From: Acidobacteriota bacterium
Lineage (GTDB): Bacteria > Acidobacteriota > Blastocatellia > Pyrinomonadales > Pyrinomonadaceae
DNA length: 64,000 bases
Assembly (NCBI GenBank): GCA_020200135.1
Contig: JAIVJI010000003.1
Span: 1 to 64,000, forward strand
Direction of reading: 5' to 3'
A model generated the notes under the pieces. That model had not been told where the DNA came from, did not search any database, and saw only the letters and a program-made list of their open reading frames with translations. This document shows, piece by piece, positions 42,522-51,015 of the stretch; the first letter of the stretch is position 1, and each line of letters begins with the position of its first letter. Both the position numbers and the translations under genes were made by a program.

Positions 42522-43565
42522 CTAACTCCGGCGGTACTGTTTGCCGCGCGCCAGCGCCGTGAGTTCCGACATCGACTCGGAGCGGCCGATGCCGATGAGC
42601 ATGTCGCCGGCGTGAATCTGCGTGTCGCCCGAGGGGTTGAAGATCATCTCGCCGCCCTGCCGGCGGATGGCGGCGACCACGACGTCGAGCCTTGAGCGGA
42701 TGTCCGTGTCCTCGAGCCGGCGCCCCTCGAGCGCGGTGCCCGGCGCGACCTCGACCTGCTCGAAGGCGAGGTCTAAGTTCTCGGCCGTGATGGAGTCCAT
42801 GAAGTCTTCGACGGCCGGCTTCAGAAGCGCCTGCGCCATGCGGTGGCTGCCGATGATGGTCGGGGCGATGACGCGGTTCGCGCCCGCGCGCACGAGTTTG
42901 GGCTCGGCCGACTCCTCGACCGCGCGCGAGACGATGCGCAGCGTAGGGTTGAGCGTCCGCGCCGTCAGCACGACGTAGAGGTTGTCCGCGTCGTCGGGCA
43001 GGCACGAGGCGAGGCCGGCCGCGCGCCCGACGCCGGCCTCGACGAGCGACTCGTCGAGCGTGGCGTCGCGGATGAGCACCTGCGCGTCGGGCAGTTTCAA
43101 CTCGGCGGCGAGGAGCGCGTTGCTCTCGACGACGACGAAGGGGGCGCCCGCGCGCCGCATCTCGGCGACGATGCGGCGGCCGACGCGCCCCGCGCCGCAG
43201 ATGATGTAATGATCGTGGAGTTTGCTCATCTCGCGCTGGCGGCGGCGCTCGCCGTACGCCGCAAGGATTTCGGAGCGGACGAGCGACTGGACGGCCGTCG
43301 AGAGCAGGTAGCCGGCCGTGCCCACGCCGACGACCATGAAGAGGATCGAGAAGTTGCGCCCGGCCGGCGTGAGCGGGAGCGGCGGGCCGTAGCCGACCGT
43401 CGTCACCGTCATTATCGTCATGTAGAGGCTGTCGAGGAGCGACCAGCCTTCGATGAGCGTGAACCCGACGGTGCCGAAGGCCACCACGCCCGCGAGCGCG
43501 GCCAGCGAGTAGGCCAGGCTCGCGCGCGGCCTCAGCCTCCTACTCAGTTCTGCGGGGGGCGGCAT
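42522..43565 (-). CDS. Two-TM potassium channel with RCK (TrkA-N/TrkA-C) domains
   Basis: 347 residues. Two membrane helices (LAYSLAALAGVVAFGTVGF and FSILFMVVGVGTAGYLLS) flank the K+ selectivity filter TVGYG. A cytoplasmic Rossmann RCK domain follows (YIICGAGRVGRRIVAEM, about 120-240), then a TrkA-C domain (GTALEGRRLEDTDIRSRLDVVVAAIRR, about 260-340). It resembles MthK/Kch ligand-gated K+ channels. No voltage sensor. It stands alone upstream of a small-gene pair on the other strand. Confidence 0.95.
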   Translation of the reverse strand: MPPPAELSRRLRPRASLAYSLAALAGVVAFGTVGFTLIEGWSLLDSLYMTIMTVTTVGYGPPLPLTPAGRNFSILFMVVGVGTAGYLLSTAVQSLVRSEILAAYGERRRQREMSKLHDHYIICGAGRVGRRIVAEMRRAGAPFVVVESNALLAAELKLPDAQVLIRDATLDESLVEAGVGRAAGLASCLPDDADNLYVVLTARTLNPTLRIVSRAVEESAEPKLVRAGANRVIAPTIIGSHRMAQALLKPAVEDFMDSITAENLDLAFEQVEVAPGTALEGRRLEDTDIRSRLDVVVAAIRRQGGEMIFNPSGDTQIHAGDMLIGIGRSESMSELTALARGKQYRRS

Positions 43566-43807
43566 CGAACCCTGCGACTCCGCGGCGGCATCCTAAAAGC
43601 CTCGTTCGAGCTAACGCGCCACGTTAGCTAAACGTGCGGGAGGTGTCAAACATTACGTGGACAGTCTGGCCGGGGACGGTTTACAGTTCGCGGCGGGCGG
43701 GCGGCGCAGGTAAACGGTTCTCTTCGGCCGTGCGTCATCTGTTACTGCCCGAGTCTAATCGCCGAGGTGTTTCGGACTTGATTCCGGTGCGCCGCATCAT
43801 CGGCAGG

Positions 43808-44023
43808 GTGACGGTTATCGAGAACATAGCCGTCGGTGCTAAGATTCGAGACGCGCGCCGGCTGCTGAAGTTGTACGGGCGTGGGCGCTGGCGCAAGGTC
43901 AAGGCCCTCGCCACCGTCGAGTTGGCCGACGGGCAAATACGACTGGCGGAGATCCATTATTACGAGGCCCACGGGGTCGGCAGAAAAGATGTAAAAGTGA
44001 AACGTTTTCTCGACCAGCCATGA
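43808..44023 (+). CDS. Small conserved hypothetical protein
   Basis: About 71 residues from GTG 43808: TVIENIAVGAKIRDARRLLKLY, RWRKVKALATVELADGQIRLAEIHYYEAHGVGRKDVKVKR. The basic, beta-rich sequence with the EIHYYEAHGVGR block recalls a short family frequent in acidobacteria and cyanobacteria, function unknown; this is from memory of the pattern only. The start is uncertain: the ORF is open back to 43634, but the first 58 codons look non-coding. The stop overlaps the next ATG as ATGA. Confidence 0.7.
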   Translation: MTVIENIAVGAKIRDARRLLKLYGRGRWRKVKALATVELADGQIRLAEIHYYEAHGVGRKDVKVKRFLDQP

Positions 44024-44280
44024 CGCGAAGGAAGAGGAATAAAGACGCGACGCCGTACGCGCTCTGCGTCAGTAATGAAGGTAACGAGGTCTCGCTGGAG
44101 CTTCTGAAGCTCTACCGCGTAGTCGAGCCGCGGGCGAACGACCCGGCCGACTGGGTGCGCGTCGTAGACGAGTCGGGGGAGGATTACATCTACCCCGCCG
44201 CCAATTTCGTGCTGCTCACGCTCCCCGGCGACGTGGAGGAGATCGTCGCCGAGGCGTTCAATTCGGCCGCCGCCGTATAG
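44020..44280 (+). CDS. Small hypothetical protein (86 aa)
   Basis: Acidic small protein with a basic start (MTRRKRNKDATPYALCVSNEGNEVSLELLKLYRVV) and VRVVDESGEDYIYPAANFVLLTLP in the second half, a beta-strand pattern like an SH3-type barrel. I cannot name a family. It is translationally coupled to the preceding small gene by ATGA overlap; the pair may form a complex. Thirty bases before the PBP gene. Confidence 0.72.
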   Translation: MTRRKRNKDATPYALCVSNEGNEVSLELLKLYRVVEPRANDPADWVRVVDESGEDYIYPAANFVLLTLPGDVEEIVAEAFNSAAAV

Positions 44281-44310
44281 TCCCGTCGCCGCTCGAACGT
44301 CACGGCCCTT

Positions 44311-47073
44311 ATGGCTCTGCGTCATCCGCCGAAAGATGTGGTCCCGCCCGCCGCGCGCGTGCGCCAGCGCGCGGCGCGCGTCGTCAGGTACGAGGAGCCC
44401 CCCGAGGGCTTCTGGCGCCGCTGGCGCCGCCGACTCATTCGCCCCGCCACCGTCATCCCCGCGGTCGTCCTGACCGTCGCCGCCGCCGGCATGCTCGCCT
44501 ATTACTACACGGTCTTCTCCGAGCGCATCGACCGCCTGCTGCGCGGCGAGGTCTTTACGCGCAGCGCCGGGCTCTACTCCACGCCGAAGCAGCTCAGGGC
44601 GGGGGAGAACATCTCGGCCGAAGATTTGGTCACGCGTCTGAAACGCGCCGGCTACGTCGAGCGGGCGCGGCAGGCCGACACCTCGCGCGGCCGCTACCAC
44701 CTCGACGGCGCGGGGCTGGAGATAGAGCCGAGCAAGGACTCGCTCATCGACGGGCGGCCGCAGTTCCCGCACGTGCGCGTGGTGTTCGCAAAGGGGGGGA
44801 AGTCGGTCGCGGAGCTGCGCGACCTCGACGCGGGCGGCGCGAAGTTGCAGAGCGCGTGGGTTGAGCCGGAACTCATCAGCTCGGTCGCCGGGCCGCAGCG
44901 CGAGCGCCGGCGGGTGATCGGCTTTAACGACCTGCCCGACCCCCTGGTCAAGGCCATCGTCGTCACCGAAGACCGCGACTTCTTCAACCACTACGGCGTC
45001 AACTTCCGCGGCATCCTGCGCGCGGCCATCCGGCGTTACGACGCCGACCCGAACTCGTTCCTCTCGCGGCAGGGCGGCTCCTCCATCACGCAGCAGCTCG
45101 TCAAGAACCTCTTCCTCACGCCCGAGTACTCGCCCAAGCGCAAGCTCTCCGAAGCCTACATGTCCATCATCCTCGAGACGCGGCTGGAGAAGAAGGAGAT
45201 TTTCTCGCTCTACTGCAACGAGGCCTACCTCGGACAGCGCGCGGGCTTCTCCATCAAGGGCGTGGGCGAGGCGAGCGAGGCTTACTTCAACAAGGACGTG
45301 ACGGCGCTCACGCTGCCCGAGGCGGCGCTGCTCGCGGGGATGATTCGCAGCCCGAACCGCTACAACCCGTACAAGTACCCCGACGTCGCCTTCGAGCGGC
45401 GCAACCAGGTCCTGAAGTCGATGGTCGAGGCGGGCGCCGTCTCCGAGGTCGAGGCCGCCCGCGCGATGGCGACCGAGGTCAAGCTCGCGCCCGCCAGGGG
45501 GCGCATCGACGCCTCGGAGGCGCCCTACTTCGTGGACTACGCGCAGGGTCAGCTCGCCGACATCATCGCCGACACGTCGGCCGCCGAGCGGCTGCGCATC
45601 TACACGACCATCGACATGGACTTGCAGCGCGCCGCCTACTCGGCGCTCGTCAAGCAGCTCGCCGCGCTCGACAAGGTGCAGGCCAGGCGCTTCCCGGCGG
45701 GGACGCTCCAGGCCGCGCTCGTCGCGATGAAGGCCGACACCGGCGAGATAGTGGCGATGGTCGGCGGGCGCGACTACGAGAAGAGCCAGCTCAACCGCGC
45801 GACCGACGCGATGCGCCAGCCCGGCTCGGTCTTCAAGCCGTTCGTCTACGCGACCGCGCTCAACACCGCCTACGACCCCGTGCCGCGCCTCATCACCGCC
45901 GCGACCACGTACAGGGACGAGCCGACGACCTTCTCCTACGGCGGCCAGCAGTACTCGCCCGGCAACTTCGGCGACACCTTCTCGAACGCCGACGTCACGC
46001 TGCGCGACGCGCTGACGCGCAGCCTCAACGTCGTCACCGTCAAGGTCGCCGACGAGTTGACCATCGGCCGCGTGATGAGCCTCGCGGCGAAGGCGGGGCT
46101 GCCGAAGCCGAAGCAGAACTACCTGGCGCAGGCGCTCGGCACCAACGAGGCGACGCCGCTCCAGGTCGCCTCGGCCTACACGGCGTTCGCGCAGTTGGGG
46201 ACGCGCGTCACGCCGATCGCCATCAGCCGCGTGACGACCGGCGCCGGCACGACCATCGCCGCGCCGCAGGGGCAGAAGAACGAGGTCATGCGCCCGCAGG
46301 TCGCCTACATCATGGACTCCATCATGAAGGACGTGGTGAACCGCGGGACGGCGGCGAAGGTTCGCGCGCGGGGCCTGCGCGCCAACGTCGCGGGCAAGAC
46401 GGGGACGAGCCGCGACGGGTGGTTCGCGGGCTTTACGCCCAACCTCGTCTGTGTCGTCTACGTCGGCTTCGACGACGGCTCAGACCTCGGCATGACGGGC
46501 GGCGACACGGCGCTCCCGATCTGGACCGACTTCATGACGGCGGCGCTCGCGGCGCACCCCGAGTGGGGCGGCGAGTGGCAGGAGCCGTCAGACATCGAGC
46601 GCGCCGAGATAGACCCGCGCACGGGTCTTCTGGCCGGCCCCGACGCGACCGAGCGGCGGGCCGAGCTTTTCGTCCGCGGCACGACGCCCGCGCAGGAGAG
46701 CGTGCCGGAAGAGCTGCCGACGCCCGAAGAGCTGCCGACGCCCGACGCAGACTTCCCGCTCACGGACCCGACGCCCGGCCCCGTCTACGTCCCGCCGTTC
46801 CCGGAAGCGACGCCGCCGTCTTCGAGGCGTGGCCGCACCGGGCTTGAGAGTCGCGGCGAGGACGACCCCGACGCGCCCTCGCGCCTGGCGGGCACCGTCA
46901 CGCTCGACATCGACCCCGAGACCGGCCTCATCGCCGCGCCGACCTGTCCCGTTATACGCGCCAAGACCTTCACCATCGGCACCGAGCCGCGCCGGCGCTG
47001 CGGCCCGCAGTATCACCAGAACCAGACCATCATCCCCTCCGAGACCCGCCCCCGCCGCGCCGCGCCTCCGTGA
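44311..47073 (+). CDS. Class A penicillin-binding protein (bifunctional transglycosylase/transpeptidase)
   Basis: 920 residues building peptidoglycan in the periplasm. It has a short cytoplasmic part, one membrane anchor (VIPAVVLTVAAAGMLAYYY), a UB2H-like segment (SAEDLVTRLKRAGYVERA), GT51 (VVTEDRDFFNHYGVNFRGILRA with catalytic Glu, GGSSITQQLVKNLFLTPE) and a transpeptidase with SxxK in RQPGSVFKPFVYA, SxN in TRSLNVV and KTG in AGKTGTSRDGW. The UB2H-like segment is closer to PBP1B than to PBP1A. The C-terminal 150 residues are Pro/Thr/Glu-rich with a tandem EELPTP and a Cys-containing end. Confidence 0.95.
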   Translation: MALRHPPKDVVPPAARVRQRAARVVRYEEPPEGFWRRWRRRLIRPATVIPAVVLTVAAAGMLAYYYTVFSERIDRLLRGEVFTRSAGLYSTPKQLRAGENISAEDLVTRLKRAGYVERARQADTSRGRYHLDGAGLEIEPSKDSLIDGRPQFPHVRVVFAKGGKSVAELRDLDAGGAKLQSAWVEPELISSVAGPQRERRRVIGFNDLPDPLVKAIVVTEDRDFFNHYGVNFRGILRAAIRRYDADPNSFLSRQGGSSITQQLVKNLFLTPEYSPKRKLSEAYMSIILETRLEKKEIFSLYCNEAYLGQRAGFSIKGVGEASEAYFNKDVTALTLPEAALLAGMIRSPNRYNPYKYPDVAFERRNQVLKSMVEAGAVSEVEAARAMATEVKLAPARGRIDASEAPYFVDYAQGQLADIIADTSAAERLRIYTTIDMDLQRAAYSALVKQLAALDKVQARRFPAGTLQAALVAMKADTGEIVAMVGGRDYEKSQLNRATDAMRQPGSVFKPFVYATALNTAYDPVPRLITAATTYRDEPTTFSYGGQQYSPGNFGDTFSNADVTLRDALTRSLNVVTVKVADELTIGRVMSLAAKAGLPKPKQNYLAQALGTNEATPLQVASAYTAFAQLGTRVTPIAISRVTTGAGTTIAAPQGQKNEVMRPQVAYIMDSIMKDVVNRGTAAKVRARGLRANVAGKTGTSRDGWFAGFTPNLVCVVYVGFDDGSDLGMTGGDTALPIWTDFMTAALAAHPEWGGEWQEPSDIERAEIDPRTGLLAGPDATERRAELFVRGTTPAQESVPEELPTPEELPTPDADFPLTDPTPGPVYVPPFPEATPPSSRRGRTGLESRGEDDPDAPSRLAGTVTLDIDPETGLIAAPTCPVIRAKTFTIGTEPRRRCGPQYHQNQTIIPSETRPRRAAPP

Positions 47074-47127
47074 AAGGGCCGGCGTTTCAGGTCGGCTCTA
47101 AATTTTAAGGAAGCGGAGGGCCAGTAG

Positions 47128-48078
47128 ATGAATGTCTCGCGGAAGGTGTGCGCGCTCGTGTTCGCGGCCTCGCTCTGTACGGCGGTCGGCGCGGGGCGCG
47201 CGCAGGTGGCGAAGAAGGAGAAGTCCGCGGAAAGCCCCTTCACGGTGAGGCTGGGCGCGCGCGTCCTCGATGCGCGGGGCAGGCCGGTGGGCGGCCTGCG
47301 CGCCGAGGACTTTCGAGTCGCCGAGGACGGCGTGCCGCAGAAGGTCACGCACTTCGAGAGGCTGGAGGGGCCGCACGCCTTCGCCCTGGTCGTCGACCGC
47401 TCCGGCTCATTGCGCAGTGACGTCGGCCGCGTCGTCGAGTTCGGGCAGTTGATAGTGAACGGCACGGGGGAGGATGCCGCCGGCATCGTCGTCACCTTCG
47501 TCGACTCCGACGACATCAAAGTCTCTCAGGACGCGACGACCGACAAGCGCGCGCTGTCCTCCGCGCTCGAAGACATCTTCATCGAGGGCGGGCCAACCGC
47601 CATCAACGACGCCGTCCACTTCGCCGCCGAACGCCTCGCGCAGTTCAAACGGACGGAGAAGTCGCCGCGCCGCTACTCGCTCGTTCTCGTCACCGACGGC
47701 GAAGACCGCGCGAGCCGCTACAAGGACGAGCAGGTCTTCGAGAAGCTGCGCGCGGCGGGGCTGCGTCTATTCGTGGTCGGGCTCGTGCAGAGAAGTTATC
47801 AGCACACGACCCCGGAGAAGGCGAAGCTGTACATGCGCCGTCTGGCGTCCGAGTCGGGCGGCTCGGCCTACTTCTTCGAGCGTGGCGGCGACCTCTTACG
47901 GGTCGCCATGCACATTCTCGCGGACATGGACGCCGACTACCTGGTCGGCTACGAGCCGACGAACCAGAAGCGGGACGGCGCGGAGCGAAAGGTCGAGGTG
48001 AGCGTGACGGCCGGGCCCGACGGCGCCGTGCGGAAGGTGTTGGTGAAGGACGGCTACGTCGCGCCGAAGAAGAAGTAG
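47128..48078 (+). CDS. Acidobacterial VWFA-related exported protein
   Basis: 316 residues with a signal peptide (VCALVFAASLCTAVGAGRAQ). A short Ig-like part (VRLGARVLDARGRPVGGLRAEDFRVAEDG) precedes a VWA domain with metal site VVDRSGSLRSD, VTFVDSDDIKVSQD and LVLVTDGEDRAS. The arrangement matches the VWFA-related domain expanded in acidobacteria (TIGR03436-like). Ligand unknown. Preceded by AAGGAAGCGGAGGG. Convergent with nifU, whose stop is 31 bases away. Confidence 0.92.
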   Translation: MNVSRKVCALVFAASLCTAVGAGRAQVAKKEKSAESPFTVRLGARVLDARGRPVGGLRAEDFRVAEDGVPQKVTHFERLEGPHAFALVVDRSGSLRSDVGRVVEFGQLIVNGTGEDAAGIVVTFVDSDDIKVSQDATTDKRALSSALEDIFIEGGPTAINDAVHFAAERLAQFKRTEKSPRRYSLVLVTDGEDRASRYKDEQVFEKLRAAGLRLFVVGLVQRSYQHTTPEKAKLYMRRLASESGGSAYFFERGGDLLRVAMHILADMDADYLVGYEPTNQKRDGAERKVEVSVTAGPDGAVRKVLVKDGYVAPKKK

Positions 48079-48108
48079 GTCGCGCCCGCGGGTCGTAGTC
48101 GCCGCCGT

Positions 48109-48480
48109 TCAAAAGGCTCCGCGCGTCAGCGATTCGAGCGCGGCGCGGAGCGTCTCAATGGCGAGCGAGGCCGCATGGCGCTTGCGCGCCGGCAGTCCTC
48201 CGACCGCCTCCGTGACCCGCTCACGTGTCACGCGCGCGGCCTCTTCCAGAGTCATCCCCTCCAACATCCCCGCGAGGGCGGAGCCGCAGGCGAGCGTGGG
48301 CGGGCAGCCGTAGGCGAGGAAGCGCGCGGCCTCGATGCGCCCCGACCCGAGGCGGAGCGACAGACGCAGGCGGTCGCCGCAGACGGGGTTCGACTGCTCG
48401 GCCTCCGCGTCTGCGTCTGCGAGCGTGCCGGCGTTGCGCGGGTTCGCGAGGTGGTCTTTGAGGGTGTCGGAGTAGGCCAC
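48109..48480 (-). CDS. NifU/IscU-like Fe-S scaffold protein
   Basis: 123 residues of the NifU N-terminal fold: HLANPRNAGTL, NPVCGD (Cys34), AYGCPPTLACGSA (Cys59, Cys65). The position of the third scaffold cysteine (normally in a KRHCS-type stretch) reads ARKRHAASLA, with Ala103. This variant has an extra Cys in the second motif and may be a distinct sub-family or a scaffold with altered cluster ligation. The GTG start is four bases after the nifS stop, so they form an operon with the sulfur donor. Confidence 0.85.
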   Translation of the reverse strand: MAYSDTLKDHLANPRNAGTLADADAEAEQSNPVCGDRLRLSLRLGSGRIEAARFLAYGCPPTLACGSALAGMLEGMTLEEAARVTRERVTEAVGGLPARKRHAASLAIETLRAALESLTRGAF

Positions 48481-48484
48481 GGAC

Positions 48485-49690
48485 TCAGGCCGGCGTGCAG
48501 GCGCGCTCCGTCCGCGCCTTCTGGTAGAGCGGCGAGAGGCGGCGCAGCGTCTCGACGGCGCGGGGCAGCACCTCGAGCACGTAGTCCACCTCCCCCTCGG
48601 TCGTGTCCTTGCCGAGGCTGAAGCGGATGGAGCCGCGCGCCAGCTCGTCGTCGCGGCCGAGCGCGCGGATGACCGGCGAGGGTTCGAGCGAGCCGGATGA
48701 ACACGCCGAGCCGGTCGAGACGGCGACGCCCTGCATGTCGAGGTTGATGAGCAGCCCCTCGCCCTCGACGTAGCGGAACGAGATGTTCGAGACGCCGGGC
48801 AGGCGCCGCGCGCGGTCGCCGTTGTAGACGAAGTCTGAGACGCGCGCCTCGACGCCGGCCTCGAAGCGCTCTCGCAGGCGGCGGACGTGCTCGGCGCGCG
48901 CGTCGAGTTCGAGCCGGGTGAGGCGGGCGGCCTCGCCGAAGGCGACGACGAGCGGGACGGCCTCGGTGCCGCCGCGCCGCTCGCGCTCCTGGTGGCCGCC
49001 GACGTTCTGCGGCGCGAGCCGCACGCCGCGCCGGACGTAGAGCGCGCCCACGCCCTTCGGCGCGTAGAGCTTGTGCGCGGACAGCGAGAGCAGGTCGCAG
49101 GCCAGCTCGTCTACGTCAACTCGCAGGCCGCCGGCGGCCTGCACGGCGTCGGTGTGGAGCCAGATTTTCTGACCGGCGGCGCGGCGCTCGCGGATGAGCG
49201 CGCCTATCTCGGCGACGGGCTGGACGGTGCCGACCTCGTTGTTGGCGAGCATCACGGTGACGAGCACGGTGTCGGGCCTGAGCGCCGCTCGCACGTCCTC
49301 GACGCGGACGACGCCCTCCTCGTAGACGGGCAGTCGCGTCACCTCCCAGTCGCGCCGACCCAACGCGTCGCAGATGCCGCGCACCGAAGAGTGCTCGATG
49401 GAGGTGGTGATGACGTGACGGCCGTGCTCGGCGTGCTGCTCGCAGACGCCGCGGATGGCGAGGTTGTTGGCCTCCGTCCCGCCGGAGAGGAAGACTATCT
49501 CGTTCGGGCGCGCGCCGACGAGGCTCGCCACCTCGCGCCGCGCGCGGTCGACCGCGGCGCGCGACTCCTGCCCGTAGAAGTGTACGCTCGAAGGGTTGCC
49601 GAACTTTTCGGTCAGGTACGGCAGCATCGCCTCGACGACCCGCCGGTCGACCGGCGTCGTCGCGCTGTGGTCAAAGTAGACTCTGAGCAT
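48485..49690 (-). CDS. Cysteine desulfurase, NifS/IscS class
   Basis: 401 residues, PLP enzyme that converts cysteine to alanine and enzyme persulfide for Fe-S assembly. Blocks: VYFDHSATTPVD, EKFGNPSSVHFYGQ, SGGTEANNLAIRG, LSAHKLYAPKGVGALY (PLP Lys) and the active-site loop STGSACSSGS (catalytic Cys). ATG 49690 (MLRVYFDHSATT) matches the family start; the track extension to 49864 is upstream. An A/T-rich stretch lies in front, with little Shine-Dalgarno. nifU-like scaffold follows. Confidence 0.95.
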   Translation of the reverse strand: MLRVYFDHSATTPVDRRVVEAMLPYLTEKFGNPSSVHFYGQESRAAVDRARREVASLVGARPNEIVFLSGGTEANNLAIRGVCEQHAEHGRHVITTSIEHSSVRGICDALGRRDWEVTRLPVYEEGVVRVEDVRAALRPDTVLVTVMLANNEVGTVQPVAEIGALIRERRAAGQKIWLHTDAVQAAGGLRVDVDELACDLLSLSAHKLYAPKGVGALYVRRGVRLAPQNVGGHQERERRGGTEAVPLVVAFGEAARLTRLELDARAEHVRRLRERFEAGVEARVSDFVYNGDRARRLPGVSNISFRYVEGEGLLINLDMQGVAVSTGSACSSGSLEPSPVIRALGRDDELARGSIRFSLGKDTTEGEVDYVLEVLPRAVETLRRLSPLYQKARTERACTPA

Positions 49691-49896
49691 AATAAAAAAG
49701 AAAAATTCCGATAAACCGGCGGGCGGGCGGGGGGCATCATAGGCTGCGGATGGCTCTCCCGCTCCCCCGGGTCGCACGCTTCGTCCGGAGTCTATGTCGC
49801 TCAAAGACGGAGCGTCAAGGCGGTTGGACGGCGCGGCGCGCTGTTGTAAGCTCACCCCGGCCACTTCGCCGTTTCCGAACTTCAGGAGAGAACTCG

Positions 49897-50916
49897 ATGA
49901 AGACCAGCAGACGCCTCTACGCCGCCGCGCTCGCGCTCGCCATGTCCCTCGGCGCGCTCGCCGCCATACCCGCCGCCGCGCAGGCGCAGCAGTACGGCGC
50001 GCTCGAACGCGGCTACCGCACGGGCTACTCCGACGGCTACCAGGCGGGCTGGACCGACCAGGTGAAGGGCGCGCGCGCAGATTACCGCGGCAAGGCGGAG
50101 TACGCGAGCGCCGACCGCGCCTACATCGCCGCCTACGGGTCGCTCGAAGACTACCGCGACGGCTACCAGCAGGGCTTCGAGGTCGGCTACGAGGCCGGCC
50201 ACGCGCGCGGGGGCTTCAACTCCGAGCTGCCCGCCGGCGGCGTCAGGCGCCGAGGCGCGAGCGCGCGCGAGGCGGCCGGCAGCGGCATTGATAACGGAGT
50301 CGGTAACAGAAGCGGCGGGAGGCCGACGGGCGAAGCTCACGAAAGCAGCTCGCAGCCCGTGCGCGGCGGCTCAGACTCGGGCGGGCGCGGCGCCGTGTCC
50401 GACGTGGTGCTCCTCGTCGAGTTGCAGAACCGGCTCTCGACCGACGTGAGCCAGCGCGGCGACACCTTCGAGGCGCGCGTGCTTGAGCCGCAGCAGTACA
50501 CGGGCGCGACGGTCACCGGCCGCCTCTCCGACGTGCAGCGCGCGGGCAAGGCGCGCGGCCGCGCGCTCCTCCAGCTCGACTTCGAGCGGATACGAATGCC
50601 CGGCGCGGCCGACTGGGAGGAGTTCAGCGGGCAGGTCGTCGAGGTGCTCGCTTCCGAGGCGGCGGGCGTCGGCGAGGTCGACCGGGAGGGCGGCGTGCGC
50701 GGCAAGGGCTCGACCAGGGAGGACGCGGCGAAGGTAGGCGCGGCGGCGGGCGTCGGCGCCATCATCGGGGCCATCGCGGGCGGCGGCAAGGGCGCGGCCA
50801 TCGGCGCCGTCATCGGCGGCGGCGCGGGCACGGCCGGCGTCATGACCCAGCGCGGCCAGGACATACGCCTCGAACCCGGCCAGCAGCTCCGCGTCCGCGC
50901 GAACGGAATCAGGTAA
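49897..50916 (+). CDS. Exported glycine-zipper protein
   Basis: 339 residues. Signal peptide (ALALAMSLGALAAIPAAAQA). Near the N-terminus there is a short repeat of GYxxGYxDGY type (YRTGYSDGYQAGWTDQ, then YRDGYQQGFEVGYEAGH). A Ser/Gly-rich linker and a beta-rich central domain follow (VVLLVELQNRLSTDVSQRGDTFEARV), then a glycine zipper (AGVGAIIGAIAGGGKGAAIGAVIGGGAGTAG) that could insert in or lie on the outer membrane. The family function is unknown. ATG 49897 follows AGGAGA by eight bases. The heptamer element D begins immediately after its stop. Confidence 0.85.
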   Translation: MKTSRRLYAAALALAMSLGALAAIPAAAQAQQYGALERGYRTGYSDGYQAGWTDQVKGARADYRGKAEYASADRAYIAAYGSLEDYRDGYQQGFEVGYEAGHARGGFNSELPAGGVRRRGASAREAAGSGIDNGVGNRSGGRPTGEAHESSSQPVRGGSDSGGRGAVSDVVLLVELQNRLSTDVSQRGDTFEARVLEPQQYTGATVTGRLSDVQRAGKARGRALLQLDFERIRMPGAADWEEFSGQVVEVLASEAAGVGEVDREGGVRGKGSTREDAAKVGAAAGVGAIIGAIAGGGKGAAIGAVIGGGAGTAGVMTQRGQDIRLEPGQQLRVRANGIR

Positions 50917-50917
50917 T

Positions 50918-51009
50918 GTCTGGAGTCTGGAGTCCGACTTCACCGAGGGCGGATTGTTGATGAGGGCGCCTTTGTCTTGACTCCGGACTCCAGACTTCAG
51001 ACTCCAGAC
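50918..51009. repeat. Heptamer inverted-repeat element, GTCTGGA family (copy D)
   Basis: The left arm 50918-50938 is GTCTGGA GTCTGGA GTCCGAC. The right arm 50979-51009 is the inverse, with units GACTCCG GACTCCA GACTTCA GACTCCA. The spacer is 40 bases. It has the same architecture as elements A-C but a different heptamer. It fills the space between the glycine-zipper gene and the DUF62 gene. Confidence 0.85.
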
Positions 51010-51015
51010 CCTCCA

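Noticed and set aside
43677-43720. Possible fourth GTRAACC heptamer element (CGGTTTACAG ... GGTAAACGGTT)
   Set aside because: Only single units with poor pairing; too weak to call.
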